From: Asterias amurensis
Lineage: Eukaryota; Echinodermata; Asteroidea; Forcipulatida; Asteriidae
Length of the DNA: 64,000 nucleotides
Direction of reading: 5' to 3'
Assembly (NCBI RefSeq): GCF_032118995.1
Contig: NC_092651.1
Location: 11,185,285 to 11,249,284 of the forward strand
Shown here: positions 44,713 to 58,200 of the stretch, one piece after another
Position numbering within the stretch: position 1 is the stretch's first letter
Layout: each line of letters opens with the position of its first letter
Notes under the pieces: generated by a model
What the model was told of the DNA's origin: nothing
Database searches by the model: none
The model's input: the letters and a program-made list of their open reading frames with translations, nothing else
Position numbers and translations under genes: made by a program

Positions 44713-46243
44713 CGCTGAAACTATAGGGATGTTATGGTGAAAAGCCTCAATCAAATTAGGCGTTTTCTGTCTGTAGCCTATGCTGTAAAGTGTAAGTTTT
44801 CACTGGTGTTCAATATTACAAAACTTTATATTATATTGGGTGGCCATTGTTAATCAACAGCGTGTAGTGCAAAACTTGTTTAGGAAAACTAATATAGATT
44901 CGGACCAATATATCTCATAAATAGTGCCAAATATGCTTCTTGGCACTACGCCTATCTCTCTCAAGAGTCGAGGAGGTGAAATGTTTTTAAATGCCGATAT
45001 TTTCCCCCGGGAGGCGCGCCCAGTTGTAGGGCAGTTGTGGAGAGCTTAATATTTTAAAATTGAAAACCCTTGGCAATTGGAATTACTGAGGTGCCACTTT
45101 TGCTGTGGCGTCCTCTGCAAGTGCAAAGCCAAAGTACCAATCCAATTTTATCACTTTTATATTTTCCTCATAAAGAAAGAAGTGCTCCGCACCAGAGGAA
45201 AATTGCTGTGCTTCTTCAAAACAAAATTCAAGGCCTGGTGGCATGGAGTTGTTTTCTCGAGCTTGAAAAAACTATGGCCCGATTTCATTTAATCATAAAG
45301 CTGCTTGTTCAAATGTCACTTACTTGTTGTAAGCAGACAATTTGACTTACTTTTTGCTAAGCATTATTTTAAGCAGACAAATGAAATGGTGTACCATATT
45401 AATCTATAGGGTGTTTTACCTCACTCTGGTTTAGCATTTTGTAGTTTAAGCAGCCCTCTGAAACTGGGCCTACATTTAGGTGTCATCCAGGTATTTGTGT
45501 TCATTCCACGCACTACAATTCCTCCACAATCTCTGTACACAATTTAATACGATTTCTTTTTAATAAGTAATCACTGAAGTGTGGAACAACTGGTTTGGCC
45601 TTGTCCATTTTGAATCAACCAAAACTGTGCATTGTCATTGAGTATCAAAAGAGACTTTGGATGAAAGGACTTTACTTTTCAAAAATGAGTATTTCTGCAT
45701 ACGTATACTTTTTGGGTTCAGTTTCAAAATAGTACTGGAAAAGCCAGTACAAGCAGACGATGACTGCTCAATATTCTGACACCCCAACATGTATGTTTTG
45801 TGGGGGAAAAAACCTTATAATTTATATTTTTGGGTTAGGGTTAGAAAACGGAAAATTTACTAGGGGTGTCGCTACATGTATTAGGGGTTTGGGTGTCAAA
45901 AAGTACAAAAGTAGCTGTAAACCCAAGCAGATTGGGTGCCTGTCTAACGCGGGCGTTAATTACATTTTTTGAGAAGGTGTTTTTTTAATTATAATTTATT
46001 TCCTGTTGTATGGTAAACATATTAAAGCTGTATTTACCAAGGGAATTTGTCAACTACAGCCCCAGTTACAACCTGTTCACTTTTTTTAAAGTGTGTTAGC
46101 TCAATTCTATTACATTTTGAAGACTTTTGTTCATTTTATTTGTCTGTCTTTCTTTTTGAGGTAGCATATCCGCAGTACTGTACTCCACCCACCTGAACAC
46201 CAAGGGAGATTCTGATAGGGGAAGTAAGCAATAAGCATTCAAC

Positions 46244-49200
46244 ATGAACTACGCTCGCTTCTTGAACGCTGTCAGTAGAGCAAGACGACCGTCCCCCTTA
46301 AGGGGTCTGAGTAAGTTGTCTCACTCTGGCTGTCTCACTCTGGCTGTTAGTCTTGGTTCAAGACCGTCCTTATTAATAATTTCTCCTCATGACCCGTCAC
46401 CACAAGAGGGCGTGCTCTAACCCTAGCTCGCTGTCACTGGAGTCTGCTATCGCAGGAGGTAGCTCATGTGATGGTGGTTTTTGAGGTGATACATGTAGAA
46501 CCAGGAGTAGATCTTACTGGATAATAAACAACAGGAGCGTCTTGAATCAAGACTATATGTGTGTGTGTTAGTGACTCATGAGACAAATGTATACGTGAAC
46601 AAGGTCACATACAACTCTGCACTTTACACTTGAGGTTCTCTGTTTCAAGACAAGACAATACTGTACTTCTGTAGTAGCCCAAAGTTTCCCCCATGCCCAA
46701 GGTTTGTTTTTAAAACACAATGCTGATTAACTCTGTATTCACAAAAGCTGTCTTTTCTCTGTCTATTGAAAGTTTGATTTTTAAACTTTGCTTTGTTTTG
46801 AAGCCGAGATCCTCCAGCAGAGTCCACCTGGCACCATCTCTATGGCAACAGGTCTTCCCAATGTTGAACAATTCCCATTTGAAGATGCTACTTTCAAGCT
46901 GAGGTATGTCGATATTAGTCAGGGAATTAACTGCTTTTCAGTGGCGCGTTGTGTCCTAGCAGAGGTAAGAGCACCGGACTCAAGCTCTGGTGTTTCTGAC
47001 CCAACGAGTGTTGGATCGAGTCCCAGTCGTGACACCTGTGTCTTAAGCAAGACACTTGACCATGATGCTTTGTCCTTCGGATGGGACGTTATGCCGTTGC
47101 TCCCGTGTGTTGTGTCATCTGTGTCCTTTAATAGCAAGGCACTTAACCATGATGCTTCATCCTTCAGATGGGACATTATGTCAATGGTCCCGTGTGTTCT
47201 GTAACACACACAAAATTAAACAAGTGCGCTTATCATAAAGAGAAGGGGTTTGCCCCTGGTGTACCTTTGAAGACCAGTGTTCGATATGATCCATCCAATA
47301 ATTGGGGTGGGGTCCGTTGACAATTATACATTTTTTCAGAAGTGTACAAACCATACACTTTTTTCAATACCCCCTCACTCCCCCTTAAAAGTATACAAAG
47401 ACAAATGTTGGATTTTGATTAAAGGCAGTGGACACTATTGGTAATTACTCAAAATAATGATGATTAGCATAAAATCTTACTTGGTAACGAGTAATGGGTA
47501 GCTGTTGATGGTATAATAGACTGTGACAAACGGCTCCCTCTGTTGTGATGTAGTTTTTGAGAAAGAACTAGTTCCACAAATTTGATTTCAAGACCTCAGA
47601 TTTAAATTTGAGGTCTAGAAATCAAGCATCTGAAAGCACACAACTTTGTGTGGCAAGGGTGGCTTTTCTTTCATTATTATCTCGCAACTTAGATGACTGA
47701 TTGAGCTCAAATGTTCACAGGTTTGTTATTTTATGTATATGTTGAGATACAGCAAGTGAGAAGACTAGTCTATTACAATTACCAATAGTGTCCAGTGTCT
47801 TTAAACAACTGATTGAACAAAACATCTTCAGTAACTTTACTTCTTTTTTTGTTCTTCTCCTTTTTGTTTGCTGTAGAGATAACACCAGCATGCATGTCAA
47901 TGCACGAGACATGAAGAAGGCATTACAGTACACAGCAACACCAGGGTAAGTCCCGGAGAAAAATACAGAGAATTAGACAAATTTGCAATTAATTTTTCAT
48001 CAAATCAAATTTGTAGGCCAATTTACGTACATCAATTTATTGGTTGTAAACTATCCAGCTTTTCTGCTCTTTATTGCTGTGATAAGTGTTCACTTAGAAC
48101 TGCCATTTGTTTTACTGCAATATTTTATCATCAATAGCTCTGTAATACTTTTGTGATATTGTAGTTGTGGTGAAATCTATTTACTATTTTAAAGAAACAC
48201 GTTTGTTTTGGTACACTTGGAACTGTGATTATTACACTGGAATTTATCCTCCATAGCTCTGTGTGATATTTTGTTCGTGGTTATAACCTAATTGTTGACA
48301 TTTCTGTAATTATTCAAATATGTTTTAAGTCTGTGTTTTGTTTAGGTACTATTGTTGGTATTTCTCTAATAATTCTGTTATTGGGTTCTTTCATTAAAAT
48401 GTCATACTTCTTTTTCACATTGCTGTATATTGCTGAAGCCACTTGGCTCTTGTTTTAGTTTATTTGTAATTATGTGTATCTTTTAACTTTGTATGTTGAA
48501 GCGATTTTGGCCTTCGGCCACCTGTTTCAATTAATGTGTTGATAATATTATTTCATGCAAAAAAGTAGCTATGAAATTCATGTATCTTATAATACTTTTT
48601 GAAATACTTTTTGTAATACTTATTGTAATACTTCTTGTAACACTTCTTGTAGTACTTCTTGTAATACTTCTTGAAGTACTTATTGAAAAGTTTTGAGTTG
48701 AAACACATACTTCTTGAATATTTTCATAATCCTTGTTGCATACAATTCTCTTGTACTCAGTCTTCCCGAGCTAAGGGATTGGCTGATTGATATGCAAATA
48801 CAGCTTCACAATCCTCCGACGTTGGACAGTAGCGATCCAGACACCCAGATGGATCTGCTTGTATCTACAGGAAGTCAGCACGCCCTCAGCACGGTAAGCG
48901 CAAACCTTCCATCGAAGATCTGTCCAATTTGTGGGTGATTTTCACTGAAAATGTAAAGTTAATTTTGAAAACTTATTTTTTTTAGATTCCAGAATGGGGC
49001 TCCGGTTCTCCAATCTTTAATTATACATAAACTTTCACTTATTGCACGAAAGATCTTTCACCATTAAAGGCACTGTACCTGTTTGTTAATTAATCAAAAT
49101 ACAAACTAGCATAAAAACTTATTTGGTAACGAGCAACGGAGAGCTGTTGATAGTATAAAACATTGTGAGAAATGACTCCCTCTGAAGTAACGCAGTTTTT

Positions 49201-52200
49201 GAGAAAGTGATAATTTCTCACTGAAATAATAAAAGACTTCTGACCAGAAGCCTTTTATTACTGTCTGAAACCACACTTATTTGTACAAAAAGGGTGTTTT
49301 TTCTTTCAGCATTTTCTTGCAACTTCAATGACCAACTGAGTCCAAATTTTCACAGGCTTGTTATTTTATGCTTATGTTGGGATACACCAAGTGAGATTAC
49401 TGGTCTTTGATAATTACCCAACGTGTTCAGAGCCTTTAAGCGATAAGTGGTCTACACATTGTTTCATGTAAAGACGTCTTTTGGCAAACAATTTGGTCAT
49501 GCAACTTTAGCTTTTGTCCTAAATCTACCTTAAAGGCAGTGGACACTATTGGTAATTGCTCAAAATAATTATTGGCATAAAACCTTTCTTTGTGACAAGT
49601 AATGGGGAGAGGTTGGTGGTATAAAACATTGTGAGAAACGGCTCCCTCTGAAGTGCCATAGTTTTCGAGAAAGAAGTAATTTTCCATGAATTTGATTTCG
49701 AGACCTCAAGTTTAGAACTTGAGGTCTCAAAATCAACCATCTAAACGCACACAACTTTGTGTTGCAATGGTTATTTTTCTTTCATTATTATCTCGCAAGT
49801 TTGATGACCGATTGAGCTCAAATTTTCACAGGTTTGCTGTTTTATGCATATGTTGAGATACACCAATTGTGAAGGCTAGTGTCCACTGCCTTTAATCCAT
49901 TTCTTCTTTCAGGATTTTATTATTGTAACCTTTTATCTTAATTTGCATGCTTGTAATTATACAGGGTTTACAAAGACATTTTTATCAATTAATCTAGTAT
50001 TTTTGACTTTCTTTTTGCAGTCTTGTGAAATGTTACTATCAAAAAACGACAATGTCTTGACATCAAGCCCTCTGTATCCAGGCACAGTGGCAATCGTAAG
50101 TCAAGATTTATCAATTTATTATCTCTGCCCCTTGAATCGGTAAAGAAATTGTGGTGATTCAGAAACCCAGATGATTTGTCATAACTCAAAAGCTACAGTG
50201 ACCCAGGCTTACAAAAGCCTGATTCATACTTCCTGCGAATGTGAATGCGATACAAGTTTTGATGTCACAAATTTGCAAGGAATAATGGACCCTTCTCATG
50301 AAATATACTAATTACATTCACGCATGCGTACAGACCCTGTTGGTTGGCAAACGCCATAAAGTTGTGCACTAAGCAGACGCGCAATCGCGTCTGCGTGACG
50401 CACCCATTACCCAGGTACAAAACAGCGCGATGTTCCCACAAGTTGCCAACCAAAACGTTAGTGCGCACACGCTGTGTGCAATTTACATATTTCATGGGAA
50501 GGGTTTATTGGCATCAGTTGAAGTGTGCTCAACTCCTGTGAAACATTCACAGCGAAACGGGGCTGTGTTCAAAATTTGTATTACATTCGCAACATTGCCA
50601 TACCTCAAAAAGGCTAATTGCTGTGGTGCCCTCACTTTTGCTGTGGTTAATTTTCTTTTTAAAGTTCCAATACAAATTTACATTTTCCTCATAGAACTGT
50701 CCCTTGTTGGAGGGAAATTCAAAGTTCAACGCCTTTATTTAATGTCTGACTTCGATGTTATTATTTTTCCCTGCAGCTCCGTCCCATAGGAACCAAGTTT
50801 CTGACCATTGAGGTAGACGGGGATGGAATGAAAGTCGAACAGATAAAGGAAATCATGTCACATTGGGACCCAGCGGACGGCCAGAGTGAAAGGTAAGATT
50901 CTAGGTAGACTGGGCTCCTGTTTCATCCGCAAGGATAAAGACAGGTCCCTGCTACTTAGATCCAGTGATTCCATTGGACACAATGATATCATTGGATAAA
51001 CGTGCAGTGACATGAGCTTTCCATAGATGCCCAAACAGACACTCCTATTACGTCCGCCATAGAATTTCACTGCGTATCTCTATTTGAAATGAATGTAGGT
51101 CAAAGATGAAGTGAACATGCCAGCTACAGGCCAGTCTCTGGCATTATTCCTGAGCCTCGAAGTGCGACGTCAGATGTTCAGGCTAGATTCTAGGGTGTCA
51201 TGGCCGCATTTTTTACAGTGTGAGGACGCTCTCAATAGTATTTTTATCTATCACATCCGAGGGTATACGCGATTTGGCTTGCACAGTTTTAACAGGGGTT
51301 CTGTCACATAGTTTTAAGTTGCTTTGGAGGTGGATTATAACCGTTACTTTAAAGGTCTTATTTCCGCGATGGATAATTATACGATGTCTGTGGTGGGTAA
51401 TGTATTCCAGTCTTTAATAACTGTCTTGGGTATGAATGAATATACCCCACCGGAAGTGATACAAATCTGTAGAAAATAGGGTGCATTCAAGGTCTGTAGG
51501 CACAAAAACTCGCTAAGCACAGAATAGTATTGCTTAGCATAAACTAGATACCCAGCCCTTCTCAAATTTGCTTAGCAAAGAAATTTGTCAAGCAGTATTC
51601 TCTGCGCACCAGCTTTTTAAAATCGGGCCCTGGTGGTTGAAGGGTTTGGGTATGTTTTGTACTACACAAAACACAAATATCCACTTTACACAGTTTAAAT
51701 TATGAAAGTAGAAAGCTTCCCTTGAAATATTAGTTGCTCAGGTGCTGTTGACTTTGAGAAATGAGTAAAACAAAAAATAATTTTCATCTCACTGCAAAAA
51801 AAATATATTTTAGCATGTACAACAGCTTTACACAACTCTCCTGAAAATATTGACCTGTGAAATTATATTATAGATTTACAATCGTATATGACCACAATAT
51901 TTTTTTGCCCTACCCAGTTCCGACATTCCTCGGGTTTTGTGTGTTGTGCCAAACGGTGATAATCCCTCTGGTGCCGGGCTATCGCTAGAACGGAAGAAAG
52001 AGATCTATGCAATAGCGCAGAAATATAACATGATCATCATGGAGGACGATCCCTATTTCTTTATCCAATTCAACAAGGTGAGAGGTCATGACATATACGT
52101 GTGTCCCCTTATTGACTTTACGCAAATGCATTTATAACTGCTTGGGGTGTCGTGGCCGAGAGGTTCATAATAGAAAAACAAATTCTTGTATGTATAAACA

Positions 52201-55200
52201 CAATACACCAACGAGCTACCGTGGCACTCTGAAGGCTTGTTCATTCACTACAGTATAACAACCTCTACACTCGCAGGTACCCATTTATGCCCCTGGGTAA
52301 AGAGAAGCAATTATAGTAAAGTATCTCGCTCAAGGACAAAAGTGCCATGACTGGAGTTCGAACCCACCACCAGTGTGACTTAACCTCCGGAACTTGAATT
52401 GGATGCTCTTAACCACTTGTCCACGACACGCTAATAGAGTTCACATCACTAGACTCAAGCTCTGGTGTTTCTGATCAGCAGAGTATGGGTTAAAGAATCG
52501 TGACACTTATGTCCTGAAGCATGTTAAGCTTTGTCCTTAGGATTGGACGTAAATGCGTTGGTCCTGTGCTTTGTGTAATGCACAAAAAAAATCCCTGTTC
52601 CTGGCATTGTCTGCTGAATGTGCCGTAGCACCTTGTAAACCCTTATAAGGTGCTATACTTGGGTCTCAGAATTCATCACTTCAATAACCTATCTTTCTGA
52701 GAAAACAAATTATATATACTAAGCACCTTCGGAGTACCTAGTTGGTAGATCCGTGCACTATTATCATATATTATTATAGTTGATGTAACTGCAGGTTTTC
52801 TAAAAGTTGTTGTCACTTTCAAGTTCTGCAGAAAACAAATTAATAATAATGGTGGTTTGTGTTGAAAGTATTTCCACAGGACTTTCTCAGTAAAGTTTGA
52901 AAACTAAAAACGTTAAACTTGTGTATGAATTATCTTTTTTTTATATTTCCTCTTGTAGCCAAAGGTACCAAGCTTTCTCTCATTAGACATTGACGGTCGT
53001 GTTCTTCGGTTTGACTCTTTCTCCAAAATTCTTTCAGCAGGGTAAGAATATGTTCCTTGTTTCACTCTTTATGTTTATTTTGTTAATCTCTCCACACTGA
53101 TCATTTGGCTCAGTGTATGTAAGCTCCTGTAGGGAAATACTTCTCATCAATTTAATAATTATTATTATAATAATAATAATAATAATTGTGTCTTCTTATA
53201 AAGCGCACATGTCAGTCACCCAGTGACGCTCCTGGCGCTGTAACATTCAGTATTTCCTGCCAGATGTGAGACTACGTTTGAGTTATGAGACCTAATTCTG
53301 ATAGCATCATGTAATGTTTTACAAAGTGCTGTGGTGCAATTTGCTGCCGATTAGACCAGGAACACCGGGGCAAACCCTCTCTCTTTTCGATAAGTGCACT
53401 GGGTTCTATGCATTACATTGTTGTTACTTTCACATTGTTTCATTTCTTACTAATGCATTTAACTGAATCTATTGTTTCTTCTATTTTCACATTGTTTTCG
53501 TTTCTTATCTCTTTGTTATTTCCACCTTGTTTAGTTTCTTTCTAGTGCAATTAACTGAATCTACATGTATTGTTTCTAAATCTCTTTGTTATTTCCACAT
53601 TGTTTCATTTTGTGCTGGTGCAATTACTTAAATCTTTATTGTTTCTATGTGACCAACCTCTTTGTTATTTCCACATTGTTTCATTTCGTGCTGGGCAATT
53701 ACTTGAATCTTTATTGTTTCTATGTGACCAATCTCTTTGTTATTTCCACATTGTTTCAATTCGTACCGGTGCAATAACTTAAATCTTTATTGTTTCTATG
53801 TGACCAACCTCTTTGTTATTTCCACATTGTTTCGTTTTGTACCGGTGCAAATGCTTAAATCTCTATTGTTTCTATGTGACCAACCTCTTTGTTATTTCCT
53901 CCATGTTTTTTCACTTTTTGCAGGTGAATTGAAATATAAATTTCATGCTTTGTATGATACAGGATGCGTGTTGGGTTTGTGACGGGGCCTAAGTACCTTT
54001 TATCAAAGGTCAACATGCACATGCAGTCTTCTGTACTACACACCGGTGGGATGTCACAGGTAGGGATTAACACATTCCCTTTTTTGCATCCCTGTGAAGA
54101 CATCTTTTGTTCTTTCCATTGTCCCTTTACTGTAGATCTTCCCATAGACTGTGTACGCAAAACTCCTTGTGGAGCACCCGGGCCTAATTTCATAGAGCTG
54201 CTAAGCACAAAAATTTGCTTAGCATGAAATTTCTTCTTTGATAAAAACAGGATTACCAATCAAATTTCCGTTTTGTTGCATATTGCTTGTTACCTGATGA
54301 TCGGCTGTTGTTTGCTCGGCCTGAAAACCATGTGGAAATTTGGTTGGTAATCCTGTTTTTATCCAGGCAGAAATTTCATGCTAAGCAAGTATGTTTGCTT
54401 AGCAGCTCTATGAAATTGGGCCCAGGTCTTCAGAATTTCCATATGGAGTGCTTTATTTCCCCCTTTTTTTGTTTTGTCCCTGGTCTCCATAAGGCAGTGA
54501 AAATGAAAGCACACACTCAGAGCTTTAAAAAGACCACCGATCACCATTGTCAAGTGGTTAGACTTGCAGTCACAAGGTTGTGGGTTCGAATCCCACAGCT
54601 AACCGCTGATTACACAATGACTAGAATAAGTATTGCTGTTTAGTTAGTGAATCACAGTTTCTTGATTTTAGCAATTCATAATCATAGATGTTAAACCTAT
54701 GTTTGTATGAGAGAGATTGGTTGTTGCCAGCTTGGTGTTTATATCCCCTTGTGGGAGTTTTCTGAGTTCCCTTGATGGGAAGATCATCAAAACAAACAAA
54801 CAAACAAAACAGACCCCTTGTATGTGACATCTCAGTCTAAAAATTGCCCTCACTGGGGTCAAAAATCGCCCTTACTGGGGTCAAAAATCGCCCTCACTGG
54901 CGTCAAAAATCACCCTCACTGGGGTCAAAAATCGCCCTCACTGGGGTCAAAAAACCGCCCTCACTGGGGTCAAAAATCACCCTCACTGGGGTCAAAAATT
55001 GCCCTCACTGGGGTCAAAAATCACCCTCACTGGGGTCAAAAATCGCCCTCACTGGGGTGGGGTCAAAAAGTCCCCTCACTGGCCTGGGGTCAAATTAGGC
55101 AAATGATTGGACAATAGCTGTTGTGCATAAACACATGTCCATGAGGTCAGCGTTCCTGTAGCATTTCACGCTATGGAGAGGTCTACGCCAACAGAGTCAT

Positions 55201-58200
55201 TAAAATTATAATTTTAAATAGTAATTTTAAATAGTTGTTTTAAATAGTTACTTATTGATTGAGCTTGCACCCACTTTGATTCAGTAAATGACATCTGCTT
55301 TGATTGATTCCTCTAAACACAGATGTTGATTTTCAAGTTACTAGAAAAGTGGGGCATGGACGGTTTCTTAAGTCACACGGATAAAGTGGCAGCGTTTTAT
55401 GAAGAGAGACGTGACATTTTAATGGAATCTGCAGATCGATGGCTGAGAGGTGAGCGTAATAATAATAATAATACTCAACCAATTTTATATAGCCCCTTGG
55501 TTTACAAGGTGCTTGCTGCCTTTGAGAAAGGCCCCTGGTAAGTTACGAGACACAAATTAATCCAAGTGCGAACAGCTGCTAAATCGAGTGATAAAACATG
55601 TTCCTATGTATGCACCGTGGAGGAAATAAAGACAATGAAATACGCAAGATGTGCAAATAAAAGATACTTGAGATGTACTGGGTTTAAAACAAAAATGCAA
55701 ATGAAACTGGTGGAATAACTTATTAGAACAAAGATTTATAGATTAGATGGTTTGTAAAATTTCAACAATTATTTCAAATAAGATGGCAAAAAATTACAAA
55801 AACATTTGTATGCCAACAGCAACATATTTAATGAAATGCAAGAGTGACTCGGTAGCCAATGTAAAGCTGCGTCCGCATTGGACTGTTGAGTCTGGTAACT
55901 AAACAGCCCGGTAAGTTAACTTACCGGGCTGGTAAGTTTAGTTAACAGCTGTTCAGTTCACACTTGGATTAATTTGTGTCCGGTAAACTTACCAGGGGAC
56001 CTTCTACAAGGCAGCACCTTGTAAACCATTACATGGGTCTAAGGATTAGGTCTCATAATTCAAAACATAGTCCCACATACCTTGCAGGAAATGTTGAATG
56101 TATGTTATAGCGCCAGGAGCATCACTGAGTGACGGATAAGTGCGCTATAGACCGTAATGATTAACCCTTTTTGCTATGAAAAGTCGCCATCTTGTAGGGC
56201 AAACCGTATGCGCGTTCAAACGCCTACATCATCAAAGCACACAGCACGCAACATTCCCGGTTTGATTTTTACGGCAAGTGCACGCACGCACACGCGCACA
56301 GACGCCGTCTTGTAGGTCAGATATTTGAACGGTGACGTCATATTCAATACGGTCTATAGAAATGTGACCTATGTTTACATTCAAACCGCCCTCTACTGAC
56401 AAAATACTGGATACGTCATGTTTCGCCAGGCAAAAAGACGCGTAGTCATGGTAAGATTGCATACACTTTCTAGCTGGCTGCCAAAACACAAAGGTTTTGC
56501 CCGGCGGTATGCGCGCGAATCATGTTATGGTTTTCGAGTGACGTCAGAGGTCACTTCGTCTATATAAGAAGCCACTTTTATTTCTTATTCATTATAATGA
56601 TCCTCTTTGTCTACATTTACCTCCCAGGCATGGCTGAATGGCATGAGCCTCGTGGTGGCATGTTCCTCTGGATGAAACTCCTAGGTATTGAAGACACTAC
56701 CCCACTCATCATGAAGAGGGCTAGAGACAAGGGGGTACTCTTCGTACCGGGAGGCGTCTTCTACCCAGAGAGTGATAAGAAGTCTTCTCATATCAGAGCG
56801 GCTTACTCACTCTGTACGCCAGAGGAAATGGATAAGGTGAGACACTATCGATTTCTAGAGGTTTTGTTATTGACATAGGGATAAGCTGCAATATTGAACT
56901 CTGTAGATATTGTGCTTTATTTACTATGCTTTCGTGTGTGTGTGTGTATTTGATGTATGCTTTTACCCGTTTTTTTTGTTAGTTTATATTTTCTTAACAT
57001 TGTGAAACTTTGTAAATTTGAATGATGTCAACCTCTTGGTTGCTTTTTTTTTGGTCAAATGAATTAGCCATTTATTTTACAAATAATTTTATGAGTCATG
57101 GCGTGTCGTGGTTGAGTGCACTGGACTTGAGCACAAAAAACTTGCTGAACACAGGAGAATATTGCTTAGCAAAACCAGGTTACCAGTCATCATTCCATTA
57201 AGTTTACATTGTTGTGGCTAATAATAGTGGCTTCTCATAAAGCGCTCATACCCGTCTTTCAGTGATGCTCAAGGCGCTTCAACATTCATGCCTAAAGGCT
57301 GGGTCCCACTGGAGCAATAACCAGAAGGATAACGATAACAACGCTAAGAGAACGTGTTCTATTGGTTGAATTACTCCGCGCAGATTACGCGCACGCTCAA
57401 TCAACCAATAGAGAGCGTTCTCTTTGCGTCATGATCGTTATCTTTCTCTTAATCGCTGCAGTGGGACCGGGCCGTAAGGACGTAGTTGTCAGGACCATGA
57501 CTTGAACCCACACTCAGCTGTTCAGAAACGCCAGAGTTTGAGTCCGGTACTCAAAACCGCTCGACCACGACACGCCATTTGAAATATTCTATTGAAAGCT
57601 CTCTCTTAATATTTTTTTTTGATTCATTGTGTTTCAATTGCATTGTGTAAGACACTGCTCTAGAATTGCAAGGGTGGTGTGTGTGAATCCCACCTGAGTA
57701 ATATGCCTGTTATATGTTTTCACAGGACTCGGGAAAAGTACTGAGTATACAGTGCTAACACGACAAGTTTATATGCATTATGTTTGTTTCTCCTTTTAAA
57801 TAATACACTTAATTGTTTAACATTTCTTGTACATGTAGTTCTTTATTTACAACCACAAGCTCATTATTTTCCATAATTTTTAGATCTTGCACTTCATCTG
57901 ATTTGTGTATCTTTCTTTTCCACATTTCACATTTTTATTTTATGCATCTGTGGCAGGATTTATTATATTTTGAACCCTATGGGTTTAATGTCATATTCCT
58001 TGTGCTATTTGTGATGAATGTTGTCAGCTAATCACTGTTTTTATCACTACTAGTTAATAGATTTGCATCAGGGATATAGAATATTCATTTTGCTGTCCAT
58101 AATTATAATCAATTATAGCTAACCATTATTGCTTTGCCCATTAAATGAGACGTAAAGCCATTAAGGTCCTGTGTATTGTGTCAAATTGACATTCACTCTA

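Larger units (their letters stand above)
39194..46243. other. Gene-free interval between JADE and AADAT
   Basis: After the JADE 3' untranslated region come a GC-rich element (39899-40110), three scattered copies of GTCAGACAGTAGGAGGGTT-like sequence (40262, 40653, 40864), a palindrome (40440-40590), MITE D (41063-41454), an E2 element (41976-42235), SINE fragments and the TACGAAGTG element (44071-44712). I see no protein-coding exon. Confidence 0.6.

Noticed and set aside
53570..53982. Several overlapping ORFs in an AADAT intron
   Set aside because: They are the periodic reading of a 77-bp tandem array.
54535..54605. tRNA gene candidate on the plus strand
   Set aside because: T-arm-like segment is good, but no matching acceptor stem was found; more likely a SINE head.
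54840..55095. CRISPR-like array of 22-bp repeats
   Set aside because: Units are directly adjacent without spacers and lie in a eukaryotic intron; a minisatellite.
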